From Desulfosarcina alkanivorans (GTDB taxonomy: Bacteria; Desulfobacterota; Desulfobacteria; Desulfobacterales; Desulfosarcinaceae): a stretch of 64,000 nucleotides of DNA. This document shows, piece after piece, positions 1-7,603 of the stretch. Under the pieces are notes generated by a model that saw only the letters and a list, made by a program, of their open reading frames with translations, made no database searches and was not told where the DNA came from. The stretch spans positions 5,580,001 through 5,644,000 of the forward strand of contig NZ_AP021874.1 in NCBI RefSeq assembly GCF_009688945.1, written 5' to 3'. Both the position numbers and the translations under genes were made by a program. The number at the start of each line of letters is the position of its first letter. Position 1 is the first letter of the stretch.

Positions 1-589
1 GGTCTTCGGGGGCGGTGGCGCGCCAGTCCACCAGTTCCGAGCCGGTGGGAATAATCAGAATCCGCGGTTTTCGTCTCACCGGCACCCGGTAGATGCCCCC
101 GGAGATCAGCGCGCCCACGCAGTAGGGCGAAACCCTGTGGCCACGGGGGTAGAGCAGTTCCGTCGCCACGATGTCCTCACCCATTTTGCGCACGTGCTGC
201 CAGGGAAAGGCCGGTGCTTCAATGCGGATGCGATCCTCACCGACGGTCTGGATGTTTTCGATCATGATGACGGCATTGGTGCCTTCGGGCATGACGTGGC
301 CGGTGTTGAGGAACCGGGCCTGAGTGCCCACGGCCAACTCTTTGGGCCGGGATTCGCTGGCGCCGAAGGTCGCTTCGGCGGCCACGGCCACGCCATCCAT
401 GGCGGCGGCGTGAAAGTTGGGCGACGACACGGCGGCGGTCACCGGTTCGGCCAGGATCCGGCCCACGCTCTCGGGCGGCGACACGTGTTCGGCGGCCATG
501 CTGCCGGTTCCGGGAAAATGGTCGAAGAGAATCTGCCGGGCTTCCTCGAGGGGCTTCATTTTCAAGTAGACATTGCGTTTGGTGGTCAA
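1..589 (-). CDS. MoeA-family molybdopterin molybdotransferase, 3' end outside window
   Basis: This is the N-terminal 196 codons of a MoeA-family protein, which inserts molybdenum into the pterin cofactor. The TTG start at 589 is chosen because GGGAG lies 6 nt upstream and the family-like opening RNVYLKMKPLEEA follows. Visible features are the MoeA N-terminal region with AAMDGVAV and the stretch NTGHVMPEGTNAVIMIEN, followed by the start of the pterin-binding domain (IIPTGSEL). The gene sits 74 nt downstream of a second, full-length MoeA gene on the same strand, so they are probably co-transcribed. The opening resembles MoeA proteins that carry a C-terminal periplasmic-binding-like domain, but that end is not in the window. 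Confidence 0.85.
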   Translation of the reverse strand, partial: MTTKRNVYLKMKPLEEARQILFDHFPGTGSMAAEHVSPPESVGRILAEPVTAAVSSPNFHAAAMDGVAVAAEATFGASESRPKELAVGTQARFLNTGHVMPEGTNAVIMIENIQTVGEDRIRIEAPAFPWQHVRKMGEDIVATELLYPRGHRVSPYCVGALISGGIYRVPVRRKPRILIIPTGSELVDWRATAPED

Positions 590-663
590 GGGTAACTCCC
601 GTTGGCTTTGTATATGTTAGACTTTCAGTTTGATGTAAAAAGACCCGAATTGGCAGGCGGCCG

Positions 664-1896
664 TCATAGCGGCATCACCTCAACCGCTGCTCCCTGATCC
701 AGCCCTTCGGTGTCGATGCCGATGGCGATCAGACCGTCGGCCTTGACCATGGTGTTGATCAACCCGGATTTTCCCAATATCGGCTCCGCCATGACAGGGC
801 CGCCGGCCTCATCGCGATCAAGACGCACGCGGACGTAATCCACCCGTCCCTGGGCCGATGCCAGGTTGCGGCTCAGGACGGCCTTTACCGGAAACTGCCG
901 GACCGTTTGCGTCAATCCACACAGCCGGTCCAGAAATGGCCTGACCACCGCGGCAAAGACCACCATGGCGGAGACGGCGTGACCGGGCAGTCCCCAGAAG
1001 GCCTTGCCGCCGGATCGGGCCAGGATGGTGGGCTTGCCCGGGCTGATGGAGATGCCGTGGACCAGGATCCCGGTATCGGGCAGGGTGTCGAGCACCTCGA
1101 CGGTGAAATCCCTGGCCCCCACCGAACTGCCCCCGGAAATCATGACCATGTCGGTGGTTTCCAGGGCACCCCGGCACTTTTTCATGAGGTCGTCGCGGTT
1201 GTCCCTGACGATGCCGAAGACCACCGGCACCCCGCCGGCCGCCATCACCTGGCCGGACAGGCTTTGCGTGTTGATGTCCCGGACCTGTCCTTCGCCGGGA
1301 ACCTGATCGACCGGTACGACTTCGTCACCGGTTGAAATGATGCCGACCATGGGGCGCCTGAAGACGGTGACCGCCGTTCGTCCGCAGGCGGCCAGCAGGC
1401 CCGCCTCCTGGGGTCGGATGCGCGTCCCGCTGGCCAGCGCCGGTTCGGCATGCCGGATGTCTTCGCCTTTCTCGATCACGTGCTGACCGGGGGCCACGCT
1501 CCGGTACGCCTCGATGGTGGTATCGTCCAGCAGGTCGGTGTGCTCGATCATGATGACGCTGTCGGCACCCTCGGGCAGCATGCCGCCGGTGGCGATCCGG
1601 GCCGCCTCCCCGGGGCCGATGGAAAAATCGGGCCGGACCCCCATTTTGACCTGCCCGCGTACATTCAGGTAAGCGGGGTTGGCCTCGGATGCACCGAAGG
1701 TGGAGGATGCCTTGACGGCGAAGCCGTCCATGGTGGATCGGCTGAAATCGGGAATGTCCACATCGGAATAGGCGTCCTCGGCCAGCACCCGGCCCAGGCA
1801 TTCCGCCAGTGCCACCGTTTCCGTGCCCACCGCGGAAAATGACGCTGCGTGGGCCAGAACGCCTTCGATGGTTTCTACATGGAAAAACTCTTTCAT
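664..1896 (-). CDS. moeA: Molybdopterin molybdotransferase MoeA
   Basis: A 410-aa MoeA, the usual family length, that catalyses ligation of molybdate to adenylylated molybdopterin in the cytoplasm. The sequence shows the MoeA N-terminal motif RSTMDGFAV, the segment GGMLPEGADSVIMIEHTD, the MPT-binding signature GIISTGDEVV, MISGGSSVGARDF and ISPGKPT, then the beta-barrel C-terminal domain. An ATG at 1896 (MKEFFHVETIEG) is preferred over an upstream in-frame start at 1962, because the upstream 22 residues look non-conserved and the MoeA fold begins here. It lies upstream of a second moeA-like gene and divergent from the aldehyde oxidoreductase block. Duplicate MoeA proteins often serve different Mo or W enzymes; which enzyme each serves is not visible. 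Confidence 0.93.
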   Translation of the reverse strand: MKEFFHVETIEGVLAHAASFSAVGTETVALAECLGRVLAEDAYSDVDIPDFSRSTMDGFAVKASSTFGASEANPAYLNVRGQVKMGVRPDFSIGPGEAARIATGGMLPEGADSVIMIEHTDLLDDTTIEAYRSVAPGQHVIEKGEDIRHAEPALASGTRIRPQEAGLLAACGRTAVTVFRRPMVGIISTGDEVVPVDQVPGEGQVRDINTQSLSGQVMAAGGVPVVFGIVRDNRDDLMKKCRGALETTDMVMISGGSSVGARDFTVEVLDTLPDTGILVHGISISPGKPTILARSGGKAFWGLPGHAVSAMVVFAAVVRPFLDRLCGLTQTVRQFPVKAVLSRNLASAQGRVDYVRVRLDRDEAGGPVMAEPILGKSGLINTMVKADGLIAIGIDTEGLDQGAAVEVMPL

Positions 1897-1979
1897 GACA
1901 TCTCTATCTCTTTTTGCTATGCCTGTCCGACCGTCGGCCCGTGGCATGCCCGGGCGACGCATCTGCGGCAGACGGCGTG

Positions 1980-2082
1980 TTTTTTTTCATTGGCACATAT
2001 GTGTAACCCCAATGAAATCAAGGGCTCCACTCCTTTCGGGCCCGGTTTCAACCTTTAGGACTACTATACCATAATAGGAACG
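1980..2082. promoter_or_regulatory. Divergent intergenic region with two inverted repeats
   Basis: This space separates moeA (-) from the small Cys-rich gene (+). It contains TTCATTGG and CCAATGAA as inverted arms (about 1987-2018) flanking the palindrome CACATATGTG, and a near-palindrome CTACTAT-ACC-ATAATAG at 2061-2077. Either could be an operator. No clear -35/-10 pair was identified. Confidence 0.3.
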
Positions 2083-2277
2083 ATGGAAACAGATACAATG
2101 GAAACCTGTGTGAATCATCCGGATGAACCCGCCAGCCTGGTGTGCATGAAATATCAGGTTCCATTTTGCGCCCGGTCCGCCCGGTGCCGGGACCCGAGAT
2201 TGTATTGCAAATACCGGTCTGCCTGCCCCATCTGGTTTATCGCCAGGGACCGTGAAAATGGATGGGGGGATGAGTGA
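2083..2277 (+). CDS. Small cysteine-rich putative zinc-binding protein
   Basis: A 64-aa protein with Cys9, His12, Cys21, Cys29, Cys35, Cys42 and Cys48, spaced like a B-box or treble-clef zinc site: CVNHPDE, then VCMKY, FCARSARC and YCKYRSACPIW. Cysteine-rich peptides of this kind with a C-terminal CPIW motif recur beside molybdenum or formate enzymes in sulfate reducers (recollection of gene neighbourhoods, not a search). The ATG at 2083 has AGGAA a few nt upstream; ATG 2098 is an alternative. It precedes the DUF3786 gene by 57 nt in the same direction and is likely co-transcribed. Function is unknown. Confidence 0.65.
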   Translation: METDTMETCVNHPDEPASLVCMKYQVPFCARSARCRDPRLYCKYRSACPIWFIARDRENGWGDE

Positions 2278-2334
2278 AGCCGGAAGTCGGAAGTGGCGTC
2301 TTTCATGGTATAAAGGCTTGAAAAAGGAGGGCCG

Positions 2335-2931
2335 GTGGACAACTACGAGAAGATCGCCAGGGATAATCTGGAACGGCTTTATGGGAATCTGCCAGGTGAC
2401 CTGGAGAAGCGGCTTCCGGGTGAGAAAAACGGTTTGGCCTATCGATTCACGGCTTTCGGTCAGCGATGCGTCATTGCGCCGGACGGTATCGTCCTGGGCG
2501 GTGAAGCGGTGCCCGGTGTGATCGGCATCCTGCTCTCCCTGTACGCATTGAACGCCTCGACCGAGGCACCCCTTCTGGAACCGTTGAAATCGTTCAAGGA
2601 GTTTCCCGGTACCGCGCCCTATGTGGCGGCATTTACCTCCCACACCGAGCAGATTCTGGTGCCGGGGGTGCCCCGGATCAAGCAAAAACGCCAGTCGCTC
2701 GTGGATCTGCTTGGGGGCCATCCGGCCCCCCCGTCGGTGGGTGGCGATTTCGCATTCGTGATCCGCCCCCTGCCCAAGATCTTCCTGTGCTATATCGTTT
2801 ACGAGGCCGACGAGGATTTCCCGCCGTCGGTAACCTGCCTATTTTCCGGCAACGCCAACCGGTTCATGCCTGTGGACGGGCTGGCCGATGTGGGCGAGTA
2901 TACCTCAAAAAGGATTCTGGCGCTGGTCTGA
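2335..2931 (+). CDS. DUF3786 domain protein
   Basis: A 198-aa soluble protein recognised as DUF3786-like by its pattern: N-terminal helical segment, FGQRCVIAPDG, a hydrophobic helix GVIGILLSLYALN, PLKSFKEFPG, and a C-terminal PLPKIFLCYIVYEADEDFPPSVTCLFSGNANRFMP split around residues 140-185. The start is a GTG at 2335 with AAAAAGGAGG ending 4 nt upstream, which decides the start. DUF3786 proteins are found mainly in anaerobes, often near metal-cofactor and radical enzymes; their biochemical role is not known. Here it lies between the moeA genes and the Mo aldehyde oxidoreductase, suggesting a link to molybdoenzyme function. Confidence 0.8.
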   Translation: MDNYEKIARDNLERLYGNLPGDLEKRLPGEKNGLAYRFTAFGQRCVIAPDGIVLGGEAVPGVIGILLSLYALNASTEAPLLEPLKSFKEFPGTAPYVAAFTSHTEQILVPGVPRIKQKRQSLVDLLGGHPAPPSVGGDFAFVIRPLPKIFLCYIVYEADEDFPPSVTCLFSGNANRFMPVDGLADVGEYTSKRILALV

Positions 2932-2989
2932 CGGGGCTTTTGGAACCGTCCTGCCCATGGCCCGGCCAGCCCAGTTCAACACTGCCGGC

Positions 2990-3262
2990 GTTCCTGCTTC
3001 GTAAGGATGGGTTGGCGCAGGTCTTTCTTTTCGTTTCTTTATGTCAAAATTGACACATGAGAAAAGATGCGATAGGAAATAACCCATCGATCCTTTTGTT
3101 CTGCCCGTATTCTCCGTTTCCTGAACTATGCATGCACCGCAGTGGCTTTTGAGTGGGGTGGTGCTGCTACTCACTGTGCGGTTTCGTCAGAGGTTGACGC
3201 CTGAGCTGCCGGACGCTTTTGCGAATGTCTTTTTAATCCATTAAAGGGGAGGGACCGGGATT
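2990..3262 (+). promoter_or_regulatory. Upstream region of aldehyde oxidoreductase with FNR/CRP-like palindrome
   Basis: The palindrome TTATGTCA-AAAT-TGACACAT spans 3039-3058. Its right half overlaps a TTGACA (3050-3055), which has TAGGAA 17 nt downstream as a plausible -35/-10 pair. A related, more perfect palindrome with the same 4-nt spacing lies upstream of fdhA. The overlap with -35 would fit repression or class-II activation; this is inference. No riboswitch fold was recognised in the 200-nt leader. Confidence 0.45.
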
Positions 3263-5983
3263 ATGATTAAACGGAACATCGTGCTGAACGGCACCGAAAA
3301 GGTTGTGGTCGCCCAGGTGGGTGACTCCCTTGCCAATGTTCTTCGCGGCCAGATGGGGCTCACCGGGACAAAAGTCGGCTGTGACCAGGGGCAGTGCGGG
3401 GCCTGCAGCGTCATCGTCGACGGGAAACTCGTGCGCTCCTGTGTCACCAGGTTCTCACGAATGGCGGAAGGGGCCTCCGTGACCACCATCGAGGGCATCG
3501 GCACACCGGCCGGCCTGCATCCGATCCAGCTGGCCTGGATTGCGCACGGCTGCGCCCAGTGCGGCTTCTGCAGCCCGGGATTTATCGTTTCGGCCAAGGC
3601 CCTGCTCGACGAGAAGCCCGATCCATCCCGGGAAGAGATCCGGGACTGGTTTCAGAAGCACCGCAATGCCTGCCGCTGTACCGGCTACAAACCGATCGTC
3701 GACGCGGTCATGGATGCCGCCAAGGTGCTGCGCGGAGAAATGGCAGCCGATGAACTCCATTTCAAAATCCCTGCCGACGGTCGCATCTGGGGCACCAAAT
3801 ACCCACGTCCCACAGCCGTCGCCAAGGTGACCGGCACCCTGGACTACGGCGCGGATCTGGGGCTGAAACTGCCCGAAGACCGGCTGAACCTGGCCCTGGT
3901 CCAGGCCACCGTCTCCCATGCCAATATCAAGGGCATCGATACGGCCGAGGCCGAACGGATGCCCGGCGTTTTCAAGGTGGTCACCCATAAGGATGTGCCC
4001 GGAAAAAACCGCATCAGCGGCCTGATCACCTTTCCGTCCAACAAGGGAGACGGCTGGGACCGGCCGATTCTCTGCGACACCAAGGTGTTTCAATACGGTG
4101 ACGCCATCGCCATCGTCTGCGCCGATACCGATGCCCATGCCAGGGCGGCGGCGGCCAAGGTCAAGGTGGACCTGGAAGCGCTGCCCGAATACATGAGTGC
4201 GCAGGCGGCCATGGCCGACGACGCCATCGAGATCCATCCGGGCACGCCCAACGTCTACTATGTCCAGAAAATCGCCAAGGGGCATGAAACCGGCCCCGTT
4301 TTCGATGCGGCCGGCGCGGTGGTGGAAGACGATTTCTACGTCGGCCGCCAGCCCCACATGCCCATCGAACCGGACGTGGGGTTTGCTTACCAGGACGACG
4401 ACGGCAAACTGGTGATCCACTCCAAGTCCATCGGCCTGCACCTGCATGCGGCCATGGTCGCTCCCGGCCTGGGGGTGGAGATGGAGAATCTGGTCATGGT
4501 CCAGAACCCGGCCGGCGGCACCTTCGGCTACAAGTTCAGCCCCACCATGGAGGCCCTGGTGGGCGCGGCCGCCCTGGCCACCGGAAGGCCCTGTTTTCTC
4601 AGGTACGACTACCAGCAGCAGATGGCCTACACCGGCAAGCGCTCGCCCTTTTTCATGAACATGCGTCTTGCCGCCGGCAGGGACGGCAAGCTGCTGGCCA
4701 TGGAGACCGACTACAGCGTGGATCACGGTCCCTATTCGGAGTTCGGCGATCTGCTGACCCTTCGCGGGACCCAGTTCATGGGGGCCGGCTACGACATCCC
4801 CCATATTCGCGGCGAGGGGCGTACCGTGTGCACCAACCACGCCTGGGGATCGGCCTTCAGGGCCTACGGGTCCCCCCAGAGCGAATTCGCCTCGGAAGTG
4901 CTCATGGACGAACTGGCCGAAAAACTCGGTATGGATCCCCTGGAGCTGCGTTACAAAAACGTCTATCGCCAGGGATCCACGACCCCCACCGGTCAGGAAC
5001 CGGAAGTCTATTCCCTGCCGGAGATGATCGACAAGCTGCGTCCGCTTTACAAGACGGCCAGAGACAAGGCTGCGGCCGAATCCACCGCGGGGATCAAAAA
5101 AGGGGTGGGGGTCTCCATCGGCGTATACGGGTGCGGTCTGGACGGTCCGGACAGCTCCGAGGCCTGGGTGGAACTCAACGCCGACGATACGGTGACCGTC
5201 TACTCCTGCTGGGAGGATCACGGCCAGGGTGCCGATGCCGGCGCACTGGGATCGGCCTTCGAGGCCTTGCATGTGACCGGTATCACCCCGGACCGGGTGC
5301 GCCTGGTGATGAACGACACCAGCAAGGCCCCCAACTCGGGCCCCGCCGGCGGCAGCCGGTCGCAGGTGATGACCGGGCAGGCCATCAAAAATGGCGCCGA
5401 AGCCCTGGTGGCGGCCATGAAAAAGCCCGACGGCACCTATCGATCCTACGCCGAGATGCAGGCCGACCACATCCCCGTGCACTATACCGGAAAATGGACC
5501 GCGCCGGCGACCAATTGTGACGGGAACAGCCAGGGATCGCCTTTCTCCGTGTACATGTACGGGGTATTCATGGCCGAGGTGGCCGTGGAGACCGCCACCG
5601 GTAAGACCGCGGTCGAAAAAATGACCCTGGTGGCCGATATCGGCAACATCAACAACCGGCTGGTGGTGGACGGGCAGATGTATGGCGGCCTGGCTCAGGG
5701 TATCGGCCTGGCCCTCACCGAAGACTACGAGGATATCAAGAAGCATTCCACCATGGTCGGTGCGGGGTTCCCGTATATCAAGCAGATCCCCGACGACATG
5801 GAATTGATCTACGTCGAAACCCCGCGCAAGGACGGTCCTTTCGGCGCCGGTGGCGTGGGGGAACTGCCCCTGACCAGCCCCCACGCGGCGGTCATCAACG
5901 CGATCACCGATGCCTGCGGCGTTCGTATAACGCAGCTGCCGGCCCTGCCCGAAAAGGTGCTGGCCGGTCTGAAAGAGAAGTAA
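3263..5983 (+). CDS. mop: Molybdenum aldehyde oxidoreductase (MOP type)
   Basis: A 906-aa xanthine-oxidase-family enzyme that oxidises aldehydes to acids, matching the D. gigas MOP length (907 aa) and layout. Residues 1-80 form a plant-type [2Fe-2S] domain with Cys40, Cys45, Cys48 and Cys60. The second helical [2Fe-2S] domain has Cys100, Cys103, Cys137 and Cys139, the same numbering as the D. gigas enzyme. Two Mo-binding domains follow, ending in FGAGGVGELPLTSPH, where the Glu near residue 867 is the expected catalytic base. No FAD domain is present, as in MOP. GGGGAGGGACC lies upstream of the ATG. It is followed after about 400 nt by xdhC, the maturation factor of this enzyme family. Confidence 0.95.
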   Translation: MIKRNIVLNGTEKVVVAQVGDSLANVLRGQMGLTGTKVGCDQGQCGACSVIVDGKLVRSCVTRFSRMAEGASVTTIEGIGTPAGLHPIQLAWIAHGCAQCGFCSPGFIVSAKALLDEKPDPSREEIRDWFQKHRNACRCTGYKPIVDAVMDAAKVLRGEMAADELHFKIPADGRIWGTKYPRPTAVAKVTGTLDYGADLGLKLPEDRLNLALVQATVSHANIKGIDTAEAERMPGVFKVVTHKDVPGKNRISGLITFPSNKGDGWDRPILCDTKVFQYGDAIAIVCADTDAHARAAAAKVKVDLEALPEYMSAQAAMADDAIEIHPGTPNVYYVQKIAKGHETGPVFDAAGAVVEDDFYVGRQPHMPIEPDVGFAYQDDDGKLVIHSKSIGLHLHAAMVAPGLGVEMENLVMVQNPAGGTFGYKFSPTMEALVGAAALATGRPCFLRYDYQQQMAYTGKRSPFFMNMRLAAGRDGKLLAMETDYSVDHGPYSEFGDLLTLRGTQFMGAGYDIPHIRGEGRTVCTNHAWGSAFRAYGSPQSEFASEVLMDELAEKLGMDPLELRYKNVYRQGSTTPTGQEPEVYSLPEMIDKLRPLYKTARDKAAAESTAGIKKGVGVSIGVYGCGLDGPDSSEAWVELNADDTVTVYSCWEDHGQGADAGALGSAFEALHVTGITPDRVRLVMNDTSKAPNSGPAGGSRSQVMTGQAIKNGAEALVAAMKKPDGTYRSYAEMQADHIPVHYTGKWTAPATNCDGNSQGSPFSVYMYGVFMAEVAVETATGKTAVEKMTLVADIGNINNRLVVDGQMYGGLAQGIGLALTEDYEDIKKHSTMVGAGFPYIKQIPDDMELIYVETPRKDGPFGAGGVGELPLTSPHAAVINAITDACGVRITQLPALPEKVLAGLKEK

Positions 5984-6386
5984 GCGGCCTTATGGGGTTA
6001 CCTGACCGTTACTCTGGTGACGTCTTCCCGAAACTTCTCCGCGGGAGCGCGTCACACCCGTTTCATTCTTTAATGTCAACCCGTCATCAAAAAATTTCTT
6101 TCGTCCGCGAACCTGGCCATGGAACAATGACGCTTTCGTGACTTTGAACGCCCATGCATTCAGGAAGGGCCGGTGGTCTGCATGGCAGCATCTCCCTGAT
6201 CCGCTAACGCACCGGTGACCGGTCAGCCTTTAAGCTTGATCCCTGCCCCTGCAGAACGGTATTGAAAACACTGGGCCCGATTCTGGGGCGAATGGACCAT
6301 CAAATTCAAATGGATCGCCGGGTATCGGTTTCCAGAGGGACCGGCAAACGCCGGATTCGTGACCGAAGAGAAAGGAACATGCATCC
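5984..6386. other. Intergenic region without a recognised gene
   Basis: About 400 nt between the aldehyde oxidoreductase gene and xdhC. No ORF with a ribosome-binding site, no clear T-tract terminator and no recognised promoter was found, so it is unclear whether xdhC is co-transcribed with mop. Confidence 0.4.
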
Positions 6387-7445
6387 ATGAACACCATTGC
6401 ACGAGCGGCCTGCGAACTGCTGGACAGGCAGGAACCGTTTATCCTGGCCACCATAGTCAGTCACAGCGGTTCCACACCGCGTACCGCGGGCAGCCGGATG
6501 ATCATCACCGCCGCCGGCCGTGGAATCGGTACCATCGGCGGCGGATTGCTGGAGGCCGGAGCCATGTCCCGGGCCGTGGAATTGATCGGGAAGGGGCAGT
6601 CGGCCCTCATGCCCTTTGACCTGAGCGACAACAATGTTGCCACCATGGACATGATCTGCGGAGGGCAGGCGGATGTGCTGCTGGCTTTCGTATCGCCCAC
6701 GGAGTTGAACCGGACGGTTTTCGATCAATGGCGGCGGATGCTGGACCAGCGACCAGGCGGATGCCTCATCACTGTTGTCCGGGGATCGCAGGAGAATATA
6801 GAGGCCGTTGCCCATTGCGTGGCGACCGCCGCCGGCGAGATCATCGGTGATTTTCCGCTGTCCGGCGGGGAAGGGGAAATGGCGCTCAACGCCGCCGCCG
6901 GTTCAACGGGGCCGCGATGGCTGGCCCTGGAGACCGGTTTCGTGCTGGCGGAGCCGACCCGGCGGGTGCCCGGCACCTATCTTTTCGGTGCCGGTCACGT
7001 GGCCCGGTATACTGCCGCCGTGGCGGCCATGGCGGGATTCCGGGTCTCGGTCTCCGATGACCGGGCGGAATATGCCAACCGGGAGCGTTTTTCAGACGCC
7101 CATGAGATCCGGGTGCTGGAGAACTTCGACGACGCGATTTCAGGTCTTTCCGTCGGCCGCGAGGATTTTATCGTGATTCTCACCAGGGGGCACCTTCACG
7201 ATAAAACAGTGCTGGCTCAGGCTTTGAGAACCGATGCGGGGTACATCGGCATGATCGGCAGCCGGAGAAAGAGAAATGCCATTTACGGGGCGCTTTTGGA
7301 GGAAGGTTTTTCAGAGGCGGACATCGACCGGGTGCATTCTCCCATCGGCCTGTCCATCGGCGCCGAAACCCCGGAAGAGATTGCCGTCAGCATTGTGGCG
7401 GAGATGATCCGGCATCGCGCCCATTCGTTCACCGCCCACGGCTGA
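6387..7445 (+). CDS. xdhC: XdhC/CoxI family maturation protein
   Basis: A 352-aa protein of the XdhC/CoxI family, which sulfurates and inserts the Mo cofactor into xanthine-oxidase-type enzymes. The N-terminal domain opens with LATIVSHSGSTPRTAGSRM and includes TIGGGLLEA. The C-terminal Rossmann domain begins at YLFGAGHVARY (about residue 196), with EDFIVILTRGHLHDK and the ending GAETPEEIAVSIVAEMI. AAAGGA lies about 10 nt before the ATG. Its expected client is the MOP-type oxidoreductase just upstream, the only enzyme of that family in the window. Confidence 0.93.
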   Translation: MNTIARAACELLDRQEPFILATIVSHSGSTPRTAGSRMIITAAGRGIGTIGGGLLEAGAMSRAVELIGKGQSALMPFDLSDNNVATMDMICGGQADVLLAFVSPTELNRTVFDQWRRMLDQRPGGCLITVVRGSQENIEAVAHCVATAAGEIIGDFPLSGGEGEMALNAAAGSTGPRWLALETGFVLAEPTRRVPGTYLFGAGHVARYTAAVAAMAGFRVSVSDDRAEYANRERFSDAHEIRVLENFDDAISGLSVGREDFIVILTRGHLHDKTVLAQALRTDAGYIGMIGSRRKRNAIYGALLEEGFSEADIDRVHSPIGLSIGAETPEEIAVSIVAEMIRHRAHSFTAHG

Positions 7446-7499
7446 TAACCCAAAAGAGGGCACATCGAGACATCCGGGCGTGGTGTGCCCATCCTCAAA

Positions 7500-7575
7500 A
7501 GCGGGTGTGATTCGTTTTTTCACACCTTTAAAAAAATGCCAACCGACGGCTGCAGCCCGACGATTGGCATTTCAT
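7500..7575. terminator. Bidirectional terminator-like hairpins between convergent genes
   Basis: Two hairpins lie between convergent xdhC (+) and the Mo oxidoreductase (-). The first is GGTGTG/CACACC around a T-rich loop (7503-7526). The second pairs TGCCAA with TTGGCA (7537-7569) and is flanked by A7 on the left and TTTCAT on the right, so it could terminate the minus-strand transcript with a U-tract. Confidence 0.5.
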
Positions 7576-7603
7576 CTGAATCCTCAGCCCTGTTTACCTG
7601 CCG

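Noticed and set aside
3056..3262. Molybdenum cofactor riboswitch before the aldehyde oxidoreductase
   Set aside because: The leader does not show the conserved stems and loops of the Moco riboswitch as far as can be judged by eye.
3455..5884. An 809-codon open frame antisense to the aldehyde oxidoreductase
   Set aside because: It mirrors a well-supported gene with family motifs; long antisense frames are expected from the high GC at third codon positions. It has no family features of its own.
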